A stretch of DNA of 64,000 nt from Mesorhizobium loti. Lineage in GTDB: Bacteria; Pseudomonadota; Alphaproteobacteria; Rhizobiales; Rhizobiaceae. The stretch covers positions 469,006-533,005 of the forward strand of contig NZ_PJRO01000002.1 in the NCBI RefSeq assembly GCF_002858745.1, in the 5' to 3' direction. Below are positions 17,052-26,109 of the stretch, in pieces. A program made the translations under genes and the position numbers. Every line of letters begins with the position of its first letter. Position 1 is the first letter of the stretch. The notes under the pieces were generated by a model. The model was not told the origin of the DNA. It made no database searches and was given only the letters and a program-made list of their open reading frames with translations.

Positions 17052-17411
17052 TCATTGGCGGTGCAGGATCATGCCGCCGTGGTGGAGGGTGTTTTCGTCG
17101 ACGAAGTCGCCGTCGGTGGTGAAACCAGTGTCGTCCCAGTATTCGATGTGGTTGCCGGTCACTTCGTAGCGACCCTGATAGGCGCTTTGCCTGTTGCCGC
17201 GCGCTTCGTCATAGCGGCCAGCGGGCAGCAGTTCATGGCGGACCCGGCCGTCATCGGTTACCCACATGCCGACATAGGGATGTTGTGTCATCTGTCGTTC
17301 CTCGACCTGGTTGCTTGGATTGGAGGCGCTTTCCGATGCCTGCGTCGGCGACGCCGAAAGCGTGGCCAGAATCAGGCAGGGCAAGATGTGCCCTTTGCTG
17401 TGGACCTTCAT
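17052..17411 (-). CDS. Secreted Atu4866-family protein
   Basis: Small protein of 119 residues. It has a signal peptide (MKVHSKGHILPCLILATL, cut near TQASES), then a compact domain with the conserved run PYVGMWVTDDGRVRHELLP and GRYEVTGNHIEYWDDTGF, ending GMILHRQ. This matches the Atu4866 family, small beta-barrel-like proteins known from Agrobacterium that often sit beside short-chain dehydrogenases. Many family members lack a signal peptide, so export here is worth noting; an internal ATG at MTQHPYV would give a cytosolic form. Function unknown. It leads the SDR gene and is divergent from a LysR regulator. Confidence 0.8.
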   Translation of the reverse strand: MKVHSKGHILPCLILATLSASPTQASESASNPSNQVEERQMTQHPYVGMWVTDDGRVRHELLPAGRYDEARGNRQSAYQGRYEVTGNHIEYWDDTGFTTDGDFVDENTLHHGGMILHRQ

Positions 17412-17522
17412 TGTTCGATCTCCGATGCAGCCTTGCGTCATGCAGCTTCACGCATGTCCTGGCTGGCACGGGGGAACATAAGGTCGTCGATTGGCGAGAT
17501 CGACTTGCCAGTTGGAAATGGC

Positions 17523-17543
17523 TTGGTTAGTTGTTTTAACCAA
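17523..17543. promoter_or_regulatory. Inverted repeat at the LysR start codon
   Basis: TTGGTTA (17523-17529) and TAACCAA (17537-17543) form a perfect 7-bp inverted repeat with a 7-base spacer. The last A is the first base of the LysR ATG. It fits the T-N11-A type of LysR operators and suggests tight autoregulation plus control of the divergent Atu4866/SDR operon. Confidence 0.65.
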
Positions 17544-18445
17544 TGGCGGACGATTTCGAAGGCATTTCGGTGTTCCTGGCCGTGGCGGAAGCGCGCAATT
17601 TTCGCCTTGCGGGCGAGCGTCTTGGCGTTACCCGCTCAGCCGTAAGCCAGGCATTGCAACGGCTCGAGGACCGGATCGGCACCGCACTGGTGCAGCGGAC
17701 CACGCGCAGCGTCAGCCTGACAGAGGCCGGCGAGATGTTCTACGACATGGTCAGACCATCGGCGCAGGACATAACTGAGGCTGTGCAGGCCGTTCGCGAA
17801 ACGCAGACGCGTCCCTCCGGTCTGCTGAAGATCGCGGTGTCGTCGATTGCCGAACGTTTCATTTCCGGGCCCTTGCTTGCCGGTTTTATTGCGGCCTTCG
17901 CGGAGGTGAAACTGGATATCACCATCACAGATGATGAGTTCGATATTGTCGGCGAAGGCTACGATGCCGGCGTCAGATTGGGCGAGGTGATCGAACAGGA
18001 TATGGTCGCCGTACCGGTTTCGTTGGAGCAGCGGCAATGCGCCGTCGCTTCGCCCGGCTATCTCTCCCGACATGGCATGCCGCTTCATCCGCGAGACCTG
18101 ACAAATCATGTCTGCATCGGCTGGCGGCCGCGACCGGACACGGCGCCATACCGCTGGGAGTTCACAGAAAGCGGCCGTGATTTCGAGCTGGCGGTCGATC
18201 CGGCGATGACGACCAACGATATGGGCATGATGATCCGCATGGCTTGCGCCGGTGCGGGCATCACCTTTGGCATGGCCGAGACCTTCGAACCCTACTTCGC
18301 ACGGAACGAGCTGGTACCTCTTCTGGAAGACTATGGCCCGCCCTTTGCTGGTTTCTATCTCTATTTCCCAAAGCGTCACCGCCAGCCGCTGAAACTGCGG
18401 GCGCTCGTGGACCATGTTCGCACTTTTCGGAGAGACGATGCTTAG
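17543..18445 (+). CDS. LysR-family transcriptional regulator
   Basis: Regulator of 300 residues. The helix-turn-helix spans residues 5-62 (VFLAVAEARNFRLAGERLGV, then TRSAVSQALQRLEDRIG). The effector domain begins near residue 92 (GLLKIAVSSIAERFISGPLL) and ends with the substrate-cleft segment ITFGMAETFEPYF. This class (AaeR/DmlR-like) commonly sits divergent to short-chain dehydrogenases, as here. An inverted repeat overlaps the start codon. The 182-base gap behind it, before the antiporter, shows no clear structure. Confidence 0.9.
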   Translation: MADDFEGISVFLAVAEARNFRLAGERLGVTRSAVSQALQRLEDRIGTALVQRTTRSVSLTEAGEMFYDMVRPSAQDITEAVQAVRETQTRPSGLLKIAVSSIAERFISGPLLAGFIAAFAEVKLDITITDDEFDIVGEGYDAGVRLGEVIEQDMVAVPVSLEQRQCAVASPGYLSRHGMPLHPRDLTNHVCIGWRPRPDTAPYRWEFTESGRDFELAVDPAMTTNDMGMMIRMACAGAGITFGMAETFEPYFARNELVPLLEDYGPPFAGFYLYFPKRHRQPLKLRALVDHVRTFRRDDA

Positions 18446-18627
18446 GGGGCAGCCGCGTAGCGAGCGAGGTTGCGCGTTGAAAATTTGAATCACGATCCTG
18501 GTCCAAGCCGTTGGCCAGACAAAGAAAATACACTTCGAGCCTGAGTCTCCCCAGGGAGAAAAGTTGGTGCCGTTGTTGCCGGCGCTTTCCTCATCATGCC
18601 AAACGGTCTAGGTCGGACCGGTCACTC

Positions 18628-20316
18628 TTGGAGAAACGCTTGGCCGTCGCGACCCTGATCCTGCTGCTTCTGGTGCTGGTCGCCGCATCCGGTGTGCTGG
18701 TGCGCTTCCTGCCATTGCCTTTACCGATCATCCAGATCGGGCTGGGTGTCCTGCTGGCATGGCCGATCGACGGACTGCGCGTCGAACTCGAGCCAGAACT
18801 GTTCCTTCTGGTCTTTGTGCCGCCGCTTCTGTTCATCGACGGCATCATGTTGCCGAAACGCGAATTCTCCGAATTGGCACCGCGTATCTTCGGTCTGGCT
18901 TTCGGGCTCGTCTTCTTCACGGTCGTGGTTTTCGGCTACGCGCTGAACTGGCTGTTGCCGCAGGTGCCACTGCCGGTCGCTTTCGCGCTAGCCGCTGTGC
19001 TGTCGCCGACGGACGCCGTCGCTGTGTCCTCCATTGTCGGACGTGATCTCGTTCCGGCCCGCATCCGCCACATCCTTGAAGGTGAGTCACTGCTCAACGA
19101 TGCATCCGGCCTCGTCGTGCTGCGGTTTGCGGTCGCCGCAGCACTCACCGGCCAATTTTCGCTGGGCGAGACGGCCTTGACCTTTGTTCTGGTCGCGGCT
19201 GGCGGCGCGCTGGTCGGATTTGCCACGCTATGGGCGACGGCCAAGGTCTTGCGCATCGTCGCGAAGATCGGTGACGTACGGCCCGAGGTACAGGTGGTCA
19301 TTCTGATCCTGTTGCCGTTCGCTGCTTATCTGCTGGCCGAAAAATTCCATTTCTCCGGCATCCTGGCGGCGGTGACGGCTGGCCTTTATCTCAGTCGCGC
19401 GGGTCTGTTCGGTGTGCTCAGCGTTCCTGCGCGCATGCAGAATGCAGCGCTGATCGAGATGCTGTCGTTTACTTTTAACGGCGTCATCTTCCTGCTGCTC
19501 GGCCTGCAACTGCCGACAATCATCCGCAACGTGCCACCCGAACTGTCGCTCTACGGCACGTTCTGGGAGCCGGTGCTGGCGGTGGTCACATTGACCTTGA
19601 TCTTGCTTGCCATCCGCTTCGCTTGGATATGGTTTGGTTCGGCCGCGCGCGGTGCCATAGCGCGCTGGCGTGGCCATGACACGCTCAGGCTCACCACGCG
19701 GCTCAAAGTGGTCATGACGTTGGCCGGCGTGCGCGGCGCGATCACGCTCGCCGGTATTCTGTCGCTCCCGCTCGTCATCTCCGTGAACGGCCCGCCATTT
19801 CCGGCGCGCGATCTGGTCATTTTCATCGCTGCCGGCGTCATCATCTGCTCGCTGCTGCTGGCCAGCGTGGCGCTGCCAGCGGTGGCGCGCGGCATTCCGC
19901 TGGATGAAGAGGACATGAGCGTCAACGAAGAGCGTCTGGCGCGCCAGGTCGCGGCGGAGGCGGCGATCGTCCGCATCGAACAGATGGTCGACGAGGTGCG
20001 TGACGATCCAGCGCGTTATGAAGCGCGGCTGGCCGCGGCCCAGCAGATCATCCCTTCATACAGGCAGCGAATTGTCGGTGAAGCCGACGACACGAAACCC
20101 GGCGACATGCAAAACGCTCTGGAGGCGATGATCGATGCCGCGCTCGATGCCGAACGTGGCGCGCTGCTCAAGCTCCTGAAAGCACGCAAAATCAATGACG
20201 ATACCATGCGCGCGGTCATGGGCGAGGTGACACTCGGTCAGGCCTTGAGCGCCCGGAAACGGGCGGCGCCTGCAAAGTCAAACAAACGGCCGAAGAAAGC
20301 GGGCGCCAGGAAGTAA
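18628..20316 (+). CDS. Na+/H+ antiporter, CPA1 (NhaP/NhaG-like) family
   Basis: Inner-membrane cation/proton antiporter of about 562 residues. Conserved blocks are LSPTDAVAVSSIVGRDL (with the transport Asp) and the following GESLLNDASGLVVLRF, both diagnostic of CPA1. Around 12 membrane segments fill residues 1-430. A long soluble C-terminal tail of about 130 residues follows, ending in lysine/arginine-rich sequence (PAKSNKRPKKAGARK). The start is uncertain: the frame is open from an ATG at 18511, but that stretch (CRCCRRFPHHAKRSRSD) does not look like family sequence. TTG just before the first membrane helix is the best candidate. Confidence 0.88.
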   Translation: MEKRLAVATLILLLLVLVAASGVLVRFLPLPLPIIQIGLGVLLAWPIDGLRVELEPELFLLVFVPPLLFIDGIMLPKREFSELAPRIFGLAFGLVFFTVVVFGYALNWLLPQVPLPVAFALAAVLSPTDAVAVSSIVGRDLVPARIRHILEGESLLNDASGLVVLRFAVAAALTGQFSLGETALTFVLVAAGGALVGFATLWATAKVLRIVAKIGDVRPEVQVVILILLPFAAYLLAEKFHFSGILAAVTAGLYLSRAGLFGVLSVPARMQNAALIEMLSFTFNGVIFLLLGLQLPTIIRNVPPELSLYGTFWEPVLAVVTLTLILLAIRFAWIWFGSAARGAIARWRGHDTLRLTTRLKVVMTLAGVRGAITLAGILSLPLVISVNGPPFPARDLVIFIAAGVIICSLLLASVALPAVARGIPLDEEDMSVNEERLARQVAAEAAIVRIEQMVDEVRDDPARYEARLAAAQQIIPSYRQRIVGEADDTKPGDMQNALEAMIDAALDAERGALLKLLKARKINDDTMRAVMGEVTLGQALSARKRAAPAKSNKRPKKAGARK

Positions 20317-20337
20317 CGGCGCCCGGCCACTTCTGTT

Positions 20338-21867
20338 TCAGTTCTCGTCCCGGGACACGGTTGCAAAGAAATTCTCCGGGCCGTCCACTTCGATCAGCTT
20401 GCGATTTTCGATCTGCCAGAAGCGGTTGCCGACCGTGCGCACGAAACTGCGGTCGTGCGAGACGAGCAGGCAGCTCGCCTCGTGCGCCATCAGTTCGGTT
20501 TCCAGCGCCTCCTGGCCCTCGATGTCGAGATGGTTGGTCGGTTCATCGAGCAGATAGAAGTTGGGGTTGGTGAGCCTCAGCACCAGCATGGCCAGCCTGG
20601 CTTTCTGCCCGCCGGAGAGCCGGCCAATCGGTCGCTCCTGCATGTCGATGCCGATGCCTGCACCCGCCAGCAACGATCGGAGCCGCTGATCACCGAATTC
20701 GAAGCGGCGACCAATCGCAGCCATGGGCGTGTCGGTATTGCCGAGGTCCGCCAGCGCCTGGTCGACGTGGCCAAGCGCCAGCGATGGCGTGGCGCGGATG
20801 CCGGATTGGCCAACATCAATCCCCGCAATCGCGTCACGCAACATGCCGACCAGCCGTGACTTGCCCGAGCCATTGCGACCGAGCAGTACGATGCGATCGC
20901 CCTGGCAGATCCAGCGCTTGCCGGTTTTGAACAACAGCGTTCCGTCCGGCGTTCTCACTTCGGCATCGTCCAATGTCACCAGTTGCCTGGCATGGGTGCC
21001 TCGATTGGAAAGCCGGATGGCGCCCGCCGAACGCTCCTGGTGGGCCGGGCGTGCAGCGTCTTCCAGCCGATCAGCACGATCCTTCAGCTGCTTGGTCTTG
21101 ACGACCAGAAGATCACTGCCGGAATTGATGCCGATGTTGTTCAATTTGGCTGCTTGCCGGCGCAATTGCTGCGCCGCCTTGATGTCCCGCTGGTATTGCC
21201 GCTCCTGCGAGGCGTCGATCTCGTCCAGCGCTACCCGTGCCCTCGAATAGGGCAAGGCGAAGGTCTGGCTTTGGTCTGCGCGCAGGAAGAGCGTGCGATT
21301 GGTAACGGCGTCAAGGAAGGCGCGGTCGTGGCTGGCCACCATCAGCGGGATGCTCTGCGGCAAGCTTTTCAGCCAGTCTTCCAGCCAGCGGATCCGGGCG
21401 AGGTCGAGATGGTTGGTCGGTTCGTCGAGCAGCAAAGCGTCGGGATCGTTGACCCATATGCGCGCCAGCAAGGCGAGCCGCTGCCAGCCGCCGCTCAGCG
21501 CGCCGAGCGGGCGCCCGCGCAATTCCTCGGGCACCTCGAAGGTCTCCAGCACCACATCGGCACGCCAGCTTTCGCTTTCCGCTTGTTCTGGCGGCAAGGC
21601 TTGCCGCACCGCCTCATGGAAGGGCAGGGCGAGCAGTGCGGGCGCCATATCCTGTTCGACATGGCCGATGGTGAGGCCGCGCGCCTTGGTGATGTCGCCA
21701 TCCGTCGGTTCAAATGCGCCGGCGATGGCGCGCAGCAGCGTCGACTTGCCTCTGCCGTTGGCGGCGACGATGCCGATACGGTCACCGGCTTCCACGGAGA
21801 GATCGAGATTGGAAAACAGGCGTGCGCCAAGCGTGACGCCGAGTGCCTTGAGATTGATCAGTGCCAT
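20338..21867 (-). CDS. ABC-F family ATPase
   Basis: Cytosolic protein of 509 residues with two ABC ATPase domains and no membrane segment, the plan of ABC-F translation factors and antibiotic-protection proteins. Walker A motifs are ANGRGKSTLL (~residue 37) and LGRNGSGKSRLV (~residue 328). Signatures are LSGGWQRLALLARI and LSGGQKARLAMLVL, each followed by LLDEPTNHLD. The inter-domain linker is helical and basic. Members act at the ribosomal E site; whether this one gives resistance cannot be told. Its 345-base upstream region holds a hairpin and a tandem repeat. Confidence 0.93.
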   Translation of the reverse strand: MALINLKALGVTLGARLFSNLDLSVEAGDRIGIVAANGRGKSTLLRAIAGAFEPTDGDITKARGLTIGHVEQDMAPALLALPFHEAVRQALPPEQAESESWRADVVLETFEVPEELRGRPLGALSGGWQRLALLARIWVNDPDALLLDEPTNHLDLARIRWLEDWLKSLPQSIPLMVASHDRAFLDAVTNRTLFLRADQSQTFALPYSRARVALDEIDASQERQYQRDIKAAQQLRRQAAKLNNIGINSGSDLLVVKTKQLKDRADRLEDAARPAHQERSAGAIRLSNRGTHARQLVTLDDAEVRTPDGTLLFKTGKRWICQGDRIVLLGRNGSGKSRLVGMLRDAIAGIDVGQSGIRATPSLALGHVDQALADLGNTDTPMAAIGRRFEFGDQRLRSLLAGAGIGIDMQERPIGRLSGGQKARLAMLVLRLTNPNFYLLDEPTNHLDIEGQEALETELMAHEASCLLVSHDRSFVRTVGNRFWQIENRKLIEVDGPENFFATVSRDEN

Positions 21868-22212
21868 TGTTGTTCTCTGGTCTGTCGCGAGCCTCGCCGG
21901 TGGCCGGGCATGTTCGATGCCTGGCGGATTGTACCGGAGATGCGTTGGCTCGTTGTTGCAACGATGAGCGGACAGCCCGGTATTTGGCCGGTGTCGCGCT
22001 ACCCCTTGGGGCAGACCAGAAAGATGCTTGAGTGCGATCGTCTCGTGGTCAGCCCTGCAAACGCATTTGCAGGGCCTGGATCGGGCCGCATGTACGATGG
22101 TGATTAAATCTGAGGTGATTAAATCTGGTCACACAGCCCTCCTTTCTTTTTCGACGGTTGCGAGGCCTAGATAAACGCGGCCGTGCATCGATGCAAGCCG
22201 GTCGCTGGTGGA
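21868..22212 (-). promoter_or_regulatory. Long leader region of the ABC-F gene
   Basis: No gene of normal size is visible. Read on the minus strand it contains a tandem direct repeat, then a 30-codon open frame starting at 22092 (MRPDPGPANAFAG...) without a clear ribosome site, and within it a perfect 9-bp hairpin (22053-22074, arms CCCTGCAAA and TTTGCAGGG). The hairpin lacks a T-run. Long leaders with hairpins and short ORFs are known upstream of antibiotic-induced ABC-F genes, so attenuation is possible but unproven. Confidence 0.35.
22099..22128. repeat. Tandem direct repeat, 15-bp period
   Basis: GGTGATTAAATCTG occurs twice, separated by one base, so the copies sit about 1.5 helical turns apart. 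It lies ~230 bases upstream of the ABC-F start. It may be a pair of regulator binding sites or a local duplication. Confidence 0.6.
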
Positions 22213-22758
22213 TCAAGCCGCAGCATAGCGCAAAAGTACGACATCCTGTGGCAGGATTTGCTGTCCGAGAAATCGGAGGTTTGGCGTCTTGTCGGCGAAG
22301 AACGGCTTGCCACCGCCAAGCACAACAGGGTGGATGTAGAGATGGTACTCGTCAATCAGACCCAGTCCGTCCAGGTTAGCGGCGAGTTCTGCACCACCCA
22401 CATCGATCACGCCGTCTGTTTCGGACTTCAGGCTCTTCAACGTCCCGACGACATCCTTGCTAACCAGCGTTGCGTTGGGACCGACTTCGCGCAGTGTCGT
22501 GGAACAGACGAGTTTGGGTGTCGCGCGCCATAGTGGTGCGAATTCTCGCGCCTCGTCGGGCCAATCCGCCTGATCCTCTTCCCAGTAGCGCATCACCTCG
22601 TAGAGCTTACGGCCGCAGACACTGATTCTGGTGTCCTGCATCAACCGGTTGAAATATCGATGCAGCGGCGCTTCCGGCACCGGCAGTTGCGGACCGCCTT
22701 CCAGTCCGGTGATGTAGCCGTCCAGAGACGCCAGCATGCCGAAGATCATCGTGGCCAT
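22213..22758 (-). CDS. Dihydrofolate reductase-like (RibD C-terminal domain) protein
   Basis: Protein of 181 residues of the RibD_C/dihydrofolate-reductase-like family. It begins ATMIFGMLASLDGYITG, the first strand with the cofactor-facing turn, and contains GRKLYEVMRYW, a VGGAELAANLDGLGLIDEYH block and HPVVLGGGKPFF, which are the standard family motifs. These proteins resemble NADPH-dependent reductases of riboflavin or folate pathways, but most stand-alone members have no known substrate. The ribosome site GGAGG precedes the ATG but is held in a large hairpin, which suggests translational or operator control. Confidence 0.87.
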   Translation of the reverse strand: MATMIFGMLASLDGYITGLEGGPQLPVPEAPLHRYFNRLMQDTRISVCGRKLYEVMRYWEEDQADWPDEAREFAPLWRATPKLVCSTTLREVGPNATLVSKDVVGTLKSLKSETDGVIDVGGAELAANLDGLGLIDEYHLYIHPVVLGGGKPFFADKTPNLRFLGQQILPQDVVLLRYAAA

Positions 22759-22763
22759 GGTTT

Positions 22764-22800
22764 CCTCCAACCTGATTGCATTTTGCAATCGGATTGGAGG
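22764..22800 (-). promoter_or_regulatory. Hairpin covering the ribosome binding site of the DHFR-like gene
   Basis: On the minus-strand RNA, CCTCCAA at the 5' side pairs with TTGGAGG at the 3' side, and inside it GATTGCA pairs with TGCAATC around a short loop. The TTGGAGG arm is the Shine-Dalgarno sequence, five bases before the ATG. The structure could block translation. The inner GATTGCA/TGCAATC palindrome could equally be a repressor site in DNA. Confidence 0.6.
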
Positions 22801-22967
22801 ATTCGCAAGAGAACCCATCGCTCTTTGACCTGCCTGGTTTTGCTCGGCCTTGTGGTTCAAGAAAACGGCGCGATCCGGCCAGAGGATTTCGCAGCGTAAA
22901 CGTGGCAGGGCCCGGACAACTGTGTTAATGGCGCCATGTCTTTTCCGACAGTGAGGATCCCAAGTCC

Positions 22968-24281
<1,314 letters not shown>

Positions 24282-24295
24282 GCGCTGATCTAGAG

Positions 24296-24341
24296 AAAGC
24301 CCGCCGGATATCCCCGAAGGGACCCGGCGGGTTTTGCTTTT
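24296..24341 (+). terminator. Intrinsic terminator of glyA
   Basis: AAAGCCCGCCGG and CCCGGCGGGTTTT form a stem with a central loop that includes a small CCCC/GGG pairing, followed by a T-rich tail (TTTTGCTTTT). It begins 15 bases after the glyA stop. Confidence 0.85.
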
Positions 24342-24468
24342 CCGCAGACGGATCTGCCGAAGGTCCCGGCGGATCGCAAATTCGACAAAAGATCGGAAAT
24401 CCCAATCCGGCCTTTCATTTTGCACATTCATCGCGACAATGGCGCGCAATTCGTTCGGAGGATTCTGT

Positions 24469-25974
24469 ATGCGCCCTAACAGGCTGTCCCTCATTCTGTT
24501 TTCCGCCTTCGCAGCGCTGACGCTCGCATTCGGGCCGGCCAGCTCGTTGGCGCAGGAGAATGCGCAGCAGCCGCCGGCAAAAAGCGAACCGGGCCTTTCC
24601 GATGTGCTGACCGACCTGCTGCACGGCGTCGAAGGTGAAAACCCGACCGCCGGCCCAGACAAGCGCGTGCCGTTCGGTCGCGAGGAGGTGCAGCTCTCCT
24701 TTGCACCGCTGGTCAAGCAGACCGCGCCGGCCGTGGTCAACGTCTATGCCTCGCAGACCGCAAAGGTGCGCTCGCCTTTCGACGGGGACCCGTTCTTTGA
24801 GGAGTTTTTCGGCCGTTCGGTGCCGCGCGCGCAGTCCTCGCTGGGCTCCGGCGTTCTGGTCGACCCCAGCGGTATCGTTGTCACCAATTTCCACGTCATC
24901 AAGAACGCCGATGAGGTCAAGGTCGCCACATCGGACGGGCGCGAATTCACCTCTAAGGTGATGTTGAAGGATGAAACGCTTGACCTTGCGGTCCTGAAGA
25001 TTACCGCCGACAAACCGTTCCCGGTTATCCCGATTGGCGATTCCGACGTGCTCGAGGTCGGTGACCTCGTGCTCGCGATAGGCAACCCGTTCGGTGTCGG
25101 CCAGACCACGACCTCCGGCATCGTTTCGGCGCTTGCCCGCAGCCATATCGGTATCTCTGATTCCGGCTATTTCATCCAGACTGACGCTGCCATCAATCCC
25201 GGCAATTCGGGCGGCGCGCTGATCAACATGGGCGGCCAGCTCGTCGGCATCAACACCGCCATCTACAGCCGCAGCGGCGGCTCGATCGGCATCGGTTTTG
25301 CCATTCCCGCCAATATGGTCCGTGCCTTCGCAGAAGCCGCCAAGGCTGGTAGCGATTTCTTCGAGCGCCCCTATATCGGCGCCGAATTCGAGGCGGTGAC
25401 GCCGCAGATCGCTGAATCGCTTGGCATGGAGAAGGTGGGTGGCGCACTGGTCTCTTCCGTTGCCGATGGTGGCCCGGCCGCCAAGGCCGGCCTGAAGCCC
25501 GGCGATGTCGTCCAGACGCTGAATGGCGCGGTGGTGGAAGGTATCGAAGCGCTCGACTACCGCATGGCGACGCTGACGATCGGGTCGAACGCCACGTTCG
25601 GCATTCTCACCAAGGGCCAGCAGCAGCAGGTCGCGATCGCGCTCGAACGCGCGCCGGAAGGCCTCACCACAACGCAGATCCTGCTGCGTGGCCGCAGCCC
25701 CTTCGCAGGCGCCCGCGTTGCGGAACTCTCGCCACGTCTCGCACAGAAGCTCGGCCTGCGCAGCGACGCCAAGGGTGTCGTTCTCGTCGACGTCGCCAGC
25801 GCTTCGCCGGCATCCGATTTCGGCTTCCAGCCCGGCGACATCGTGCGTGAGGTGAACGGCATTACCATCGATTCCGCCAAGCGCCTCGAAGAGGCTGCGC
25901 TGCAAAGCACGCGCTGGTGGCGCTTTACGGTGGAGCGGGGTGGGCAGACACTGCGCCAGGTCCTACGTTATTAG
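24469..25974 (+). CDS. Do-family (DegP/DegQ-like) periplasmic serine protease
   Basis: Secreted protease/chaperone of 501 residues for envelope protein quality control. The signal peptide is MRPNRLSLILFSAFAALTLA, cut near SSLAQE. The catalytic triad is His142 (TNFHVIKN), Asp172 (ETLDLAVLK) and Ser247 (GNSGGALIN). Two PDZ domains follow; the first (IGAEFEAVTPQIAESLG, AAKAGLKPGDVV) is clear, the second (VAELSPRLAQKLGLR, ASDFGFQPGDIVREVNG) more diverged. The ATG after CGGAGGATT gives the signal peptide; the frame is open for 45 codons before it. A repeat element separates it from rarA. Confidence 0.94.
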   Translation: MRPNRLSLILFSAFAALTLAFGPASSLAQENAQQPPAKSEPGLSDVLTDLLHGVEGENPTAGPDKRVPFGREEVQLSFAPLVKQTAPAVVNVYASQTAKVRSPFDGDPFFEEFFGRSVPRAQSSLGSGVLVDPSGIVVTNFHVIKNADEVKVATSDGREFTSKVMLKDETLDLAVLKITADKPFPVIPIGDSDVLEVGDLVLAIGNPFGVGQTTTSGIVSALARSHIGISDSGYFIQTDAAINPGNSGGALINMGGQLVGINTAIYSRSGGSIGIGFAIPANMVRAFAEAAKAGSDFFERPYIGAEFEAVTPQIAESLGMEKVGGALVSSVADGGPAAKAGLKPGDVVQTLNGAVVEGIEALDYRMATLTIGSNATFGILTKGQQQQVAIALERAPEGLTTTQILLRGRSPFAGARVAELSPRLAQKLGLRSDAKGVVLVDVASASPASDFGFQPGDIVREVNGITIDSAKRLEEAALQSTRWWRFTVERGGQTLRQVLRY

Positions 25975-25985
25975 GTCCCAACCTG

Positions 25986-26076
25986 GAGCGTTTCCGCATT
26001 GGCGGAGACGCTCTGACTCTTTGTTTTTACGCAATTCCGGACGCAAAGCCGCTGCGCACTTTTTGCTGGAATTGCT
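25986..26076 (+). repeat. Interspersed intergenic repeat, copy A
   Basis: Begins GAGCGTTTCCG with a matching arm CGGAGACGCTC, then CTCTTTGTTTTT, GCAATTCCGGACG, CCGCTGCGCACTTTT and ends GGAATTGC. The order of blocks is the same in the copies at 36341-36440 and 49084-49185. GCAATTCC and GGAATTGC form the arms of a second stem. It sits between the protease gene and rarA. No protein coding is evident. Confidence 0.8.
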
Positions 26077-26109
26077 TGAGGAGCGTGGAAACACGCCTGG
26101 CGCTGCCCC

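Noticed and set aside
24415-25905. A nearly 500-codon open frame antisense to the Do-like protease
   Set aside because: The plus strand encodes a complete protease with triad and PDZ domains; the antisense product is rich in Arg, His and Asp without any recognisable fold.
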